Source: Actinomycetes bacterium (lineage in GTDB: Bacteria; Actinomycetota; Acidimicrobiia; Acidimicrobiales; RAAP-2). Taken from it: a stretch of 37,651 bases of DNA. The number at the start of each line of letters is the position of its first letter. The first letter of the stretch is position 1. Shown in pieces: positions 21,476-29,085 of the stretch. Under the pieces are notes generated by a model that was given only the letters and a program-made list of their open reading frames with translations, did not search any database and was not told the origin of the DNA. Made by a program: the position numbers and the translations under genes. Location of the stretch: positions 1 to 37,651 of the forward strand of contig JAKBNL010000006.1 of the NCBI GenBank assembly GCA_021831035.1. Direction: 5' to 3'.

Positions 21476-22426
21476 TCAGCCGCCGCGGGCGGCCCAGGCG
21501 TCGGCGACGATCTCCTCGAGGGAGGGGTGCTCGATCGTCCAGCCGAGCAACGCGTGGGCCCGCGCGTTCGAGGCCACCGCCTCGGCGGGGTCGCCCGGTC
21601 GGCGCGGCGCCGTCCGGACCGCGAAGTCGACGCCGGTCACGCGACGGGCCGCGTCCAGGACCTCGCGGTTGGTGTGCCCGACGCCGGTGCCTAGGTTGAC
21701 CACGACCTCGGGGTGCTCGTCGAGGGCGCCGATCGCCAGAACGTGGGCCCGGGCCAGGTCGAGGACGTGGACGTAGTCGCGCACGCAGGTGCCGTCACGC
21801 GTCGGGTAGTCCTCGCCGTAGAGGTCGAGGCCGTCGCGCAGGCCCGCCGCCGCGTCGAGGGCCAGGGGGATCAGGTGGATCTCGGGGTCGTGACGCTCAG
21901 GGTGGGCCGGCGTCGCCCCGGCGGCGTTGAAGTAGCGAAGGCTGGCCGCGCGCAGGCGCCCGCGCGCGACGAGCCAGTGCAGGGCGGTCTCCACCTGGAC
22001 TTTGGACTCCCCGTAGGGGCTCTCGGGGCGGGTCGGTCGATCCTCGGTTATCGGCATCGTGTCCTGGGTTCCGTAGACGGCGGCCGAGGAGGAGAAGACG
22101 ACCTTGGGGCATCCCCCCTCGACGAGGGTGCGGATCAGCGAGAGGCTCTGGGCGACGTTGAGGTCGAAGAAGAGCTCGGGTGAGGCCATCGAGATCGCGG
22201 GCTCGATGCGTCCCGCGAAGTGCAGGCACGCGTCGAAGCGACCGAGTGACGCGACGTGCGCGGCGTCGCCGCAGCGTCCCTCGACGAAGTGCGCCCGCGA
22301 GGGCACGTTCTCGCGACGCCCGCTCGAGAGGTCGTCGAGGGCGACCACCTCGTGGCCCTCGTCGAGGAGCACCTCGGCCGTCGTCGCGCCGATGAACCCG
22401 GCGGCGCCCGTGACCAGGACCCTCAT
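21476..22426 (-). CDS. galE: UDP-glucose 4-epimerase
   Basis: A 316-residue extended SDR. The NAD-binding motif is TGAAGFIG (6-13), the catalytic residues are in SSSAAVYG (112-119) and YGESK (Y138, K142), and RYFNAAGA and CVRDYVHVLDLA are GalE signatures. It interconverts UDP-glucose and UDP-galactose in the cytoplasm; some relatives act on UDP-GlcNAc or UDP-arabinose. Slightly shorter than E. coli GalE. The start at ATG 22426 was preferred over upstream GTG codons because the fold begins there and GGGGGTG lies just upstream. It likely supplies a sugar donor for the neighbouring glycosyltransferases. Confidence 0.9.
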   Translation of the reverse strand: MRVLVTGAAGFIGATTAEVLLDEGHEVVALDDLSSGRRENVPSRAHFVEGRCGDAAHVASLGRFDACLHFAGRIEPAISMASPELFFDLNVAQSLSLIRTLVEGGCPKVVFSSSAAVYGTQDTMPITEDRPTRPESPYGESKVQVETALHWLVARGRLRAASLRYFNAAGATPAHPERHDPEIHLIPLALDAAAGLRDGLDLYGEDYPTRDGTCVRDYVHVLDLARAHVLAIGALDEHPEVVVNLGTGVGHTNREVLDAARRVTGVDFAVRTAPRRPGDPAEAVASNARAHALLGWTIEHPSLEEIVADAWAARGG

Positions 22427-22467
22427 CGGTACACCCCCGACGGGTGTGCGCACCGCTTCACGCGTGG

Positions 22468-22473
22468 ACCCTA
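22468..22473 (-). promoter_or_regulatory. Candidate -10 box for galE
   Basis: TAGGGT on the minus strand lies about 41 bases before the galE ATG in the 165-base divergent gap with the EAL gene. A -35 box is weak (GTGACC at short spacing). Confidence 0.25.
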
Positions 22474-22591
22474 ACAGCCGGTCCGCCGGTCACCCGTAAC
22501 GCGTCTCGTGTGCGATGGGTGGGCTCTCGTTGGGTATCGACTGGTAGCGTCGCCAGCGTCATCGGGCATCCGTTGGGGAGAGGAGGGTCCC

Positions 22592-23392
22592 GTGCCGTCT
22601 GAGAGCGACGCCCGCCCCGTCTCGCTGGCGGCGCTGCGCGACGCGTTCGCGTCGGGGCAGTTCCTCCTCGTCTACCAGCCCATCTTCGACCTGCGGACCA
22701 GCGCCTTCGTCGGTGTGGAGGCCCTGATCCGCTGGCGCCACCCCCGGCTCGGCCTGCTGGGGCCCGACGACTTCATCGAGACGCTCGAGTCGAGCGACCT
22801 CGTCGGACCGGTCGGACGGTGGACGCTCGAGACCGCCTGTGACCAGGGAGCCATCTGGCACGACGCGGGCTACCGCTTCCGGGTCTCGATCAACGTCTCG
22901 GCCCGCCAGTGGGCCGCGCCCGACCTGGTCGAGGACGTGCGCGACGCCCTCGACGACAGCCGCTTCGATCCGGGCCTGTTGGTGCTGGAGGTGTCGAGGG
23001 CCACCGTGCACGCGGACCCGGGCGCGTCGACGCGTCTGGGTGCGCTCGCCGCCCTGGGCGTGCACCGGGCGGTCGACGACTTCGTACCCGACGAGGGCGA
23101 GCTCGAGTACCTCTCCGACGTGGGCGTCGACGTCGTCAAGATCGCTCGGGCCTTCGTCGCCGGTCGCGGTGACGCCGAGGCCGAGGCCGTCGTCGCACTG
23201 GCGCGTCGGGCCGAGTCCCTCGGCATCCAGGTGATCGCGGCCGGGATTGAGGACGCCAGTCAGCGCGACCGCTTCGCGCGCGAGCAGATCTCCTCGGGTC
23301 AGGGCTTCGGGCTCTCCGAGCCCTACGAGGCCGATGAGATCGACCGCTACCTGGAGGACTTCTCGATCTTCTCGGGCAAGCCCCTCGGATGA
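22592..23392 (+). CDS. Degenerate EAL-domain protein, probable c-di-GMP receptor
   Basis: A 266-residue stand-alone EAL domain. GTG 22592 was chosen because a GAGGAGGG site lies about 5 bases upstream. Conserved: EAL itself (E43), N101, E133, D162/D163, K183 and Q237. Lost: the general-base Glu of the AEGxE motif is Ala (AAGIE, A217), the second acidic residue of the LLLEITES motif is gone (LVLEVSRAT), and loop 6 DDFGTG is DDFVPD. Phosphodiesterase activity is therefore unlikely, while ligand binding may remain. Its stop overlaps the start of the hybrid histidine kinase (ATGA), so the pair is made together and may form one signalling unit. Confidence 0.85.
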   Translation: MPSESDARPVSLAALRDAFASGQFLLVYQPIFDLRTSAFVGVEALIRWRHPRLGLLGPDDFIETLESSDLVGPVGRWTLETACDQGAIWHDAGYRFRVSINVSARQWAAPDLVEDVRDALDDSRFDPGLLVLEVSRATVHADPGASTRLGALAALGVHRAVDDFVPDEGELEYLSDVGVDVVKIARAFVAGRGDAEAEAVVALARRAESLGIQVIAAGIEDASQRDRFAREQISSGQGFGLSEPYEADEIDRYLEDFSIFSGKPLG

Positions 23393-25863
23393 TGACCCGG
23401 CGCGCCACGTCGACCGCCGGCTCGCGGGCCGACGATGTCCCCCGGGACCGCGCCGGCGACCTGCGTCGGCGCTACGTCGAGTTGCGTCGCTCCCAGCGCC
23501 ACGGCGCACCCTCGCCGCGGGGCGAGGAGGCGGCCCTCCTCGACGCGTTCGCCGACCTCGCGAGAGACGGTTTCGCCGACTGGGTGGCCATCGATCTCGT
23601 GGACGAGACGGGGGCGACGGTCCGCACCCGCCTCGTCGGCGCCGGTGAGGTCGGCGACGCCGTCTCGGCCCTCGAGCGGGCGGTGCCCGGTCTCGCCGGC
23701 GTGGTGGACCGGGTCATCGCGAGCGGGACCACCGAGACCTGGTCGCCCGAGGGTGGCGCGCCGCGCGTGGTCGTGGTGGGGCTGCGGGTGAAGGACCGCG
23801 CCTACGGCGCCGTGAGCTACGTCCTGGCGCCGGGGCGGACCCCCTACGACCGGGCCGACGTCGTCGCCGCCGAGGAGGCCGCGTGGGGACTCGCGGCCAT
23901 GGTCGAACGTCGGCTCCTCCAGGACGAGAGTCGCGCGGCCCTGCGGGCGACCCAGCGCATGGCCCGTCAGCTCCACCAGGTGTTCGCGGCCACCGTCTCG
24001 GTGTCGGGAGCCCGTGACGAACTCGAAGTCGCGACGACCGTCGTCCAGAGCGCCCGCCGCGTCTTCGACGCCGATCTGGCCACCCTGGAGCTCACCTCCG
24101 GGCTCGCCGCCTGGACGGCCCGCGGCGAGGCTCGTGCCACCCTCGGCCGACGCGAGGACGTCACGGTGCCCACCAGTGACTCCGACGTCGCGCGACGGGT
24201 GGGTGACTGGCTGGTCGTGCCGGTCGCCGAGCGCGACACCCCCCGCTACGGCGTCCTGGCGGTGCGCCGCGAGGGCCGCGCCCTCTCCTCGGAGGATCTC
24301 GAGATCGCGACCCTGCTCGCCCAGGCCGCGGCGACGGCGCTGGGTTCGCGCGCCCTCGCCCGGGGGATCGAGCGCAGCGAGGCCCGCCTGCGCGCCCTCG
24401 TCGAGGCCGCGCCGGTCGGCATCGTCGAGGCGTCGGCCGACGGGACCCCGCGGTGGTGGAACCGGGCCGCGGAGCGGATCTTCGCCTGGTCGTCGCCGGG
24501 GCTCGGGGCGTTGCCCGCGGTGCCCCGGGCCCTCGCCCACGCCCTCGGCGAGCTCGCCGCCGAGGTGGGTGCGCAGGGGGGGCCGGCCGTGCGCGACCTG
24601 GTCGACGTGGAGGTGCGCGGACGGGCCCGCGACCTCACGACGGCGGCCGCCCGGGTGGAGCTGCCCGGCGAGCCCGACCCCACCCTCATGGTCCTCATCG
24701 ACGACGTCACCGATCACCGACAGCTCAAGGCCGAGGTCGCCCACGCCCAGCAGATGGAGTTGCGCGGGCAGGTCGCGAGCACCGTGGCCCACGACTTCAA
24801 CAACCTGATCACCCTCATCACCGGCTACGCGGAGATACTGGTGCGCGAGCTCGACGACGAGCGCCTGGCCGACATGGTGCGCGACATCCAGTCGACGGCG
24901 TCGAGGGCATCCCGGCTCACCGCGCAGCTCCAGAGCATCGGCCGGGCCCCGGCCCTGGACCCCGTCGTGCTCGCGCCCGCCGACGTCGTGCGCGCCAACG
25001 CCGAGGTCCTCGAGCGAGTCGTCGGCGGCGACGTCGAGCTCGAGTTGGCCCTGGGTGACGCCGGCGCCATCCGCGTCGACGCGGCCCAGTTCGAGCAGAT
25101 GCTCCTCAACCTCGCCATGAACGCGCGAGACGCCATGCCCGACGGAGGTCGACTCACCATCGCGGTCGACGACGTCGAGGTCGACCCGGAGGGCGCCGTC
25201 GGGCTGGGCGTGGAGCCGGGCCGGTTCGTCCGGGTGTCGGTGACCGACACGGGGGTCGGGATGGACGAGGAGACGATGGCCCGCTGCTTCGATACCTTCT
25301 TCACGACCAAGGGCCCCCTCCAGGGGACCGGTCTGGGGCTCGCCTCGGCCCGCCGGCTGGTTGAGGCGAGCGGGGGCGCGATCACCGTGCGCAGCGCCCT
25401 CGCCGCGGGCACCACCTTCGAGGCGCTCTTCCCCGTCACTCGCGAGGCGGTCATCGTCGAGCTCGCGAACGCCGTCCCTCGGCGGACGCGGGGGTTCGCG
25501 ACGATCCTCGTCGCGGAGGACGACGACGGGCTGCGCCGACTGATGGTCCAGGTGCTCAGTCGCAACGGCTACCAGGTCCTCGAGGGCGCGTCGGGCGAGG
25601 AAGCCCTGTCGCTGGCGGCGCGTTACGAGGGCCCGATCGACCTGCTCGTGAGCGACGTCGTGCTCGGGGGGATCACCGGCCCCGAGCTCGCGGTCGAGCT
25701 CCAGGGGAGCCGCCCGAGCCTGCTGGTCCTGCTGACCTCGGGCACGGCCGACGCCTCGGTGCTCTCCGGGCTCGACGCGGGGACCTCGACGTTCCTCGCG
25801 AAGCCCTTCCGTCCGAGCGCCCTGATCGACGGGGTCCAGGACCTGCTGGCGCGGCGCGACTAG
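23389..25863 (+). CDS. GAF-GAF-PAS hybrid histidine kinase with C-terminal receiver
   Basis: An 824-residue soluble kinase with no transmembrane segments. Order: GAF-like 1 (about 45-175), GAF-like 2 (about 195-320), PAS (about 330-440), dimerisation/phosphotransfer helix with H468 in VAHDFNNLI, ATPase domain (about 530-683; N578, DTGVGM 620-625, GTGLGLA 647-653) and a receiver (about 705-820; D756, K805). The HDFNN motif is typical of kinases whose His passes phosphate to an attached receiver. There is no output domain, so phosphate probably moves on to another regulator. Coupled upstream to the degenerate EAL protein; its TAG shares CTAG with the convergent OmpR-type regulator gene, an obvious candidate partner. 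Confidence 0.92.
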   Translation: MMTRRATSTAGSRADDVPRDRAGDLRRRYVELRRSQRHGAPSPRGEEAALLDAFADLARDGFADWVAIDLVDETGATVRTRLVGAGEVGDAVSALERAVPGLAGVVDRVIASGTTETWSPEGGAPRVVVVGLRVKDRAYGAVSYVLAPGRTPYDRADVVAAEEAAWGLAAMVERRLLQDESRAALRATQRMARQLHQVFAATVSVSGARDELEVATTVVQSARRVFDADLATLELTSGLAAWTARGEARATLGRREDVTVPTSDSDVARRVGDWLVVPVAERDTPRYGVLAVRREGRALSSEDLEIATLLAQAAATALGSRALARGIERSEARLRALVEAAPVGIVEASADGTPRWWNRAAERIFAWSSPGLGALPAVPRALAHALGELAAEVGAQGGPAVRDLVDVEVRGRARDLTTAAARVELPGEPDPTLMVLIDDVTDHRQLKAEVAHAQQMELRGQVASTVAHDFNNLITLITGYAEILVRELDDERLADMVRDIQSTASRASRLTAQLQSIGRAPALDPVVLAPADVVRANAEVLERVVGGDVELELALGDAGAIRVDAAQFEQMLLNLAMNARDAMPDGGRLTIAVDDVEVDPEGAVGLGVEPGRFVRVSVTDTGVGMDEETMARCFDTFFTTKGPLQGTGLGLASARRLVEASGGAITVRSALAAGTTFEALFPVTREAVIVELANAVPRRTRGFATILVAEDDDGLRRLMVQVLSRNGYQVLEGASGEEALSLAARYEGPIDLLVSDVVLGGITGPELAVELQGSRPSLLVLLTSGTADASVLSGLDAGTSTFLAKPFRPSALIDGVQDLLARRD

Positions 25864-26567
25864 CGGGTCGGGGGCTCGAAGCGGTAGCCGACGCCGCGCA
25901 CCGTCGTGATCCACGTGGGCTTGTCGGGGTCGGTCTCGAGCTTGAGGCGCAGCCGGCGCACGTGCTCGGTGACGGTGGCCTCGTTCTGCCACTCCGGCGA
26001 GGACGCCCACACGTGCTCGAGGAGTTGGGGACGCGAGAACACCTGGCGCGGCGACTTGGCCATGAAGGCGAGGAGGGCGAACTCACGCGAGGTCAGCTCG
26101 ATCAGGCGTCCGTTGAGCCGGACCTCATGGGTGTTCTCGTTTATCTGGAGATCCCCGAAGGAGATCGTCGGCGCCTCGATGCGGTGATGGGTCGCCGCGA
26201 CCCCGGCCCGGCGCAGGACCGACTCGATCCGCGCGGATACCTCGCCCAGGCTGAAGGGCTTGACCACGTAGTCGTCGGCCCCGAGCTTCAGCCCGGCGAT
26301 GCGCTCGGTCTCGAGTCCCCGCCCGGTGAGAAAGATCACCGGGACGTCGGAGAGGAGGCGGATCTCGCCGAGCAGCTCGCGGCCGTCCTCCTCGCCGAGC
26401 ACGATATCGAGGATGACCAGGTCGGGCTCCTCGGCCGAGGCGAGCTGGAGGGCGCGGGCCCCGTCGTGGGCGACCGAGACCTGGTAGCCCTCGCTGGCGA
26501 GGTGGGTCTCGAGCATCTTGGTGATGCCGGGGTCGTCGTCGATGACGAGGACGGAAGTCACGGGCAC
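25860..26567 (-). CDS. OmpR/PhoB-family response regulator
   Basis: A 235-residue regulator: receiver (1-120) with D10/D11, D54 (VILDIVLG), T81 and K103 (VKPF), then a winged helix (about 135-232) with SRPQLLEHVW and VTEHVRRLRLKLE. GTG 26567 has GAGGA about 5 bases upstream. It is convergent to the hybrid kinase gene and overlaps it at CTAG, so the two are separately transcribed but adjacent. A -10 box TACAAT lies 44 bases upstream of the start. Pairing with the kinase is inferred from position only. Confidence 0.93.
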   Translation of the reverse strand: MPVTSVLVIDDDPGITKMLETHLASEGYQVSVAHDGARALQLASAEEPDLVILDIVLGEEDGRELLGEIRLLSDVPVIFLTGRGLETERIAGLKLGADDYVVKPFSLGEVSARIESVLRRAGVAATHHRIEAPTISFGDLQINENTHEVRLNGRLIELTSREFALLAFMAKSPRQVFSRPQLLEHVWASSPEWQNEATVTEHVRRLRLKLETDPDKPTWITTVRGVGYRFEPPTR

Positions 26568-26611
26568 CCCGTCCTCACGGTTCCGGGCCGGGATGGGCTG
26601 CGCACGGGGCC

Positions 26612-26617
26612 ATTGTA
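26612..26617 (-). promoter_or_regulatory. Candidate -10 box (TACAAT) for the response regulator gene
   Basis: TACAAT on the minus strand, about 44 bases before GTG 26567, in the 151-base gap that is divergent to the GT-C-like gene. No good -35 box was seen at the usual spacing. Confidence 0.4.
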
Positions 26618-26718
26618 CGAAACGTCCCCCTCCCGAGTGGGACTAATCGCTCTCCGAACCCGGATCAGAAGGGTCGCTGAGGCACGGACCCGGGGGGTGC
26701 GGCTGTCAGACTTGTGGG

Positions 26719-28308
26719 GTGACGGTCCTGGCTGTTGAAGAGGAGCCGGCGACCTCGGCGACGGCGAGGCGACGCCCCCGGGACGAGGCGCTCATCCTGG
26801 CCGGGGTCGGGTTGCTGGCCCTGGGGACCTACCTCTGGCAGCTCTCGGTGCCCGAGCAGCTCTCCTTCTACGACTCGGGCGTGTATCTTGCGGCGGCGGT
26901 TCACCTCGTGTCGGGCGTCGTGCCGTACCGGGACTTCACCTTCGTCCAGCCACCGGGACTGCTCTACCTGCTCGCCCCCGTCGCCCTCGTGAGCCGGTTC
27001 ATCGGCACCCACGACGGGTTGACGCTCGGGCGTGCACTGGCCTCGGTCGTCACGGCGGCCAACTGCGTGATGACGGCCGCCCTGGTCCGGCGCCACGGCC
27101 GCGTCGCGATGGTGGTCGCGGGCGTCGGCGTCGCGGTGAGTCCGGTGGCCTTCCTCGTGAGCTCGGCGATCAAGCTCGACCCCTTCTCCCTCTTCTTCGT
27201 GCTCCTCGCGGCCCTCGTGGTCGTCGGCCCCGGTGAGGTCGCGGCGCTCTCGCGACGCGGGTCGGTCCTGGCCGGCGTGGCCCTCGGGGTGGCCGGTCTG
27301 GTCAAGCTGTGGGCGTTCTTCCCCTTCGTCGCCATCGTCGCGCTCGTCGCCTGGCGGGCCCGAGGACGAGTGGCGGCCCTCGTCGCGTCGGCCGGCGCGA
27401 CGTTTCTCGTCGGCGTGGCCCCCTTCCTCCTCGCGGCCCCCCGCAGCTTCGTGGCCGAGGTCTTCGTGGAGCAGCTGGGCCGCAAGGCCAACGCCGCCGA
27501 CAGTGGTTCGCTGCTCTGGCGCCTGCGAGCCCTGACGGGCTACATCGACACCCTCATCGCGCCGAGCGCGAGGGTGGCGCTGATCGCCCTGGGGGCCCTC
27601 GCCGTCCTCGTCGTCTTCGCCTACCGACGATGGTCGACGGTGTCCGACGGTGACGCCCTCGTCCTCTTCGGCGCCGTCGCGGTCGTCGTCATGCTGCTGT
27701 CGAGCCCCGAGACCTACGACTACTACGACTACTACGCCCAGCCGTTCCTCGTCGCCCTGGCCGTCGTGGCCCTCTGGCGCGTGGGGGCGCGGGTGCGGAG
27801 GCGTGTCACCGCGCCCACGGTGGGGAGGGGGACGCGCCGACTCGTCGTCGGTGCCTCAGTGGCGAGTCTGGCCCTCGCGGCGGGGGGCCTGGTCCTCTAC
27901 ACGACGAGTTTCTACTCGGCCTACGCCTACGCCTACGGCTACTACGGGCGCTGGATGGGGCTGGTCACCCGGGTAGTCCCCGCGAACGCGTGCGTCGTCT
28001 ACAACCAGGTCGCCTTCGGGGTGTACGCGAACCGGATCGTCACCTCCGACTCCTCGTGCCCCACGGTGGTCGACGTGTACGGCGAGTGGATGGCCAACGG
28101 CTACCAGCTCGTCGCGCCGCCGCGGTCGTTCTCGCGCGAGTGGCTCGGCTACTTCGAGCGGGCGCAGTACGTCGTGTTCACCCGTCGCCGGCCCGGCGAC
28201 ATCCCGTGGGACGGGCGCCTCACGCACTGGTTCGACACCCACTACCGCCTGGTGGCCAGCCAGCAGTTCGTCTTCGTGTTCCGGCACGAGGGTTCGCGGG
28301 GGAGATGA
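26719..28308 (+). CDS. Polytopic membrane GT-C/ArnT-like glycosyltransferase
   Basis: A 529-residue protein with about 10-11 transmembrane helices and a soluble C-terminal part (about 400-529). The first external loop reads FYDSGVYLAAAVHLVSG followed by PYRDFTFVQPPGLLY, the pattern of PMT/ArnT-type transferases, where the acidic residue of the D-x-x-Y region is catalytic and a lipid-phosphate sugar is the donor. The tail has aromatic runs (YDYYDYYAQP, YAYAYGYYGRW). GTG 26719 is preceded six bases earlier by CAGACT, with no ribosome-binding site, so the mRNA may be leaderless. It is followed directly by the prepilin peptidase gene, so pilin or surface protein glycosylation is a possible role. 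Confidence 0.75.
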   Translation: MTVLAVEEEPATSATARRRPRDEALILAGVGLLALGTYLWQLSVPEQLSFYDSGVYLAAAVHLVSGVVPYRDFTFVQPPGLLYLLAPVALVSRFIGTHDGLTLGRALASVVTAANCVMTAALVRRHGRVAMVVAGVGVAVSPVAFLVSSAIKLDPFSLFFVLLAALVVVGPGEVAALSRRGSVLAGVALGVAGLVKLWAFFPFVAIVALVAWRARGRVAALVASAGATFLVGVAPFLLAAPRSFVAEVFVEQLGRKANAADSGSLLWRLRALTGYIDTLIAPSARVALIALGALAVLVVFAYRRWSTVSDGDALVLFGAVAVVVMLLSSPETYDYYDYYAQPFLVALAVVALWRVGARVRRRVTAPTVGRGTRRLVVGASVASLALAAGGLVLYTTSFYSAYAYAYGYYGRWMGLVTRVVPANACVVYNQVAFGVYANRIVTSDSSCPTVVDVYGEWMANGYQLVAPPRSFSREWLGYFERAQYVVFTRRRPGDIPWDGRLTHWFDTHYRLVASQQFVFVFRHEGSRGR

Positions 28309-29085
28309 GTGCTGGCTACCCTCTTCATCGGCTGTGGGGTCCTGGGGCTCGCCGTGGGGTCGTTCCTCAACGTCGTCGTCTACCGGGTGCCGCGAGGCGA
28401 GTCGGTCGTCCGACCCGGCTCCCACTGTCCCTCGTGCGACGCCCCCATCCTCGCGCGCGACAACGTTCCCGTCGTCTCGTGGATCGTCCTCAGGGGGCGG
28501 TGCCGCCACTGCGGGGCCCGGATCTCGTCTCGCTACGTCGTCCTCGAGACGCTCACGGGCGCGACGTTCGCCGCCGTTGCCGCCCGGATGGGCCCCACCG
28601 CCGCGCTCCCGGCGATGCTGGCGGCGGTGGGCGCACTGACCGCCCTCGCCGCCATCGACCTCGAGCGGCTGATTCTGCCCAAGAGGGTCGTCTATCCCGG
28701 GCTGCTCGCCGTCACGCTCCTCCTCGTGGGAGCGGCGCTCGTCGACGGGTCGTGGAGCCGGCTGGGAGTGGCGGCCGGGTGCGCGGTCGGATGGTTCGTG
28801 GTCTTCTTCGTGATCAACCTGGCAGTCCCCCGGGCTCTCGGCTTCGGTGACGTGCGCCTCGCACCGCTGCTCGGTGTGACCCTTGGCTGGTTCGGCTGGC
28901 GCTACGCGGTCGTCGGGTTCTTCGGCGCGAACGTGGTCGGTCTGCTCGTCGGGCTCGCACTGATCGTCGCGGGGCGGATGCATCGAGGTCAGCCCATCCC
29001 CTACGGCGTCTTTCTCGCCGTCGGTACCGTGGCCACGGTGCTCGCGGGACCGACCGCCGTCGCGTGGATGGCGGGGATTCGATGA
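28309..29085 (+). CDS. pilD: Type IV prepilin peptidase (A24 family) with N-terminal methyltransferase-type domain
   Basis: A 258-residue polytopic membrane aspartyl protease that cuts the short leader of prepilins and N-methylates the new N-terminus. GSFLNVVVYR (17-26) and the zinc-binding Cys pairs C40/C43 and C65/C68 form the cytoplasmic domain. The catalytic aspartates are D117 (AAIDLERL) and D181 (GFGDVRL, the GxGD motif). The GTG start follows the upstream TGA without a gap and the stop overlaps the next start (ATGA). The substrate pilin is very likely the one at 32521-32955 on the opposite strand. Confidence 0.93.
   Translation: MLATLFIGCGVLGLAVGSFLNVVVYRVPRGESVVRPGSHCPSCDAPILARDNVPVVSWIVLRGRCRHCGARISSRYVVLETLTGATFAAVAARMGPTAALPAMLAAVGALTALAAIDLERLILPKRVVYPGLLAVTLLLVGAALVDGSWSRLGVAAGCAVGWFVVFFVINLAVPRALGFGDVRLAPLLGVTLGWFGWRYAVVGFFGANVVGLLVGLALIVAGRMHRGQPIPYGVFLAVGTVATVLAGPTAVAWMAGIR

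Noticed and set aside
23347..26010. 887-codon minus-strand open frame opposite the hybrid kinase
   Set aside because: Caused by high GC opposite a real gene; the plus-strand frame has complete GAF, PAS, HisKA, ATPase and receiver motifs.
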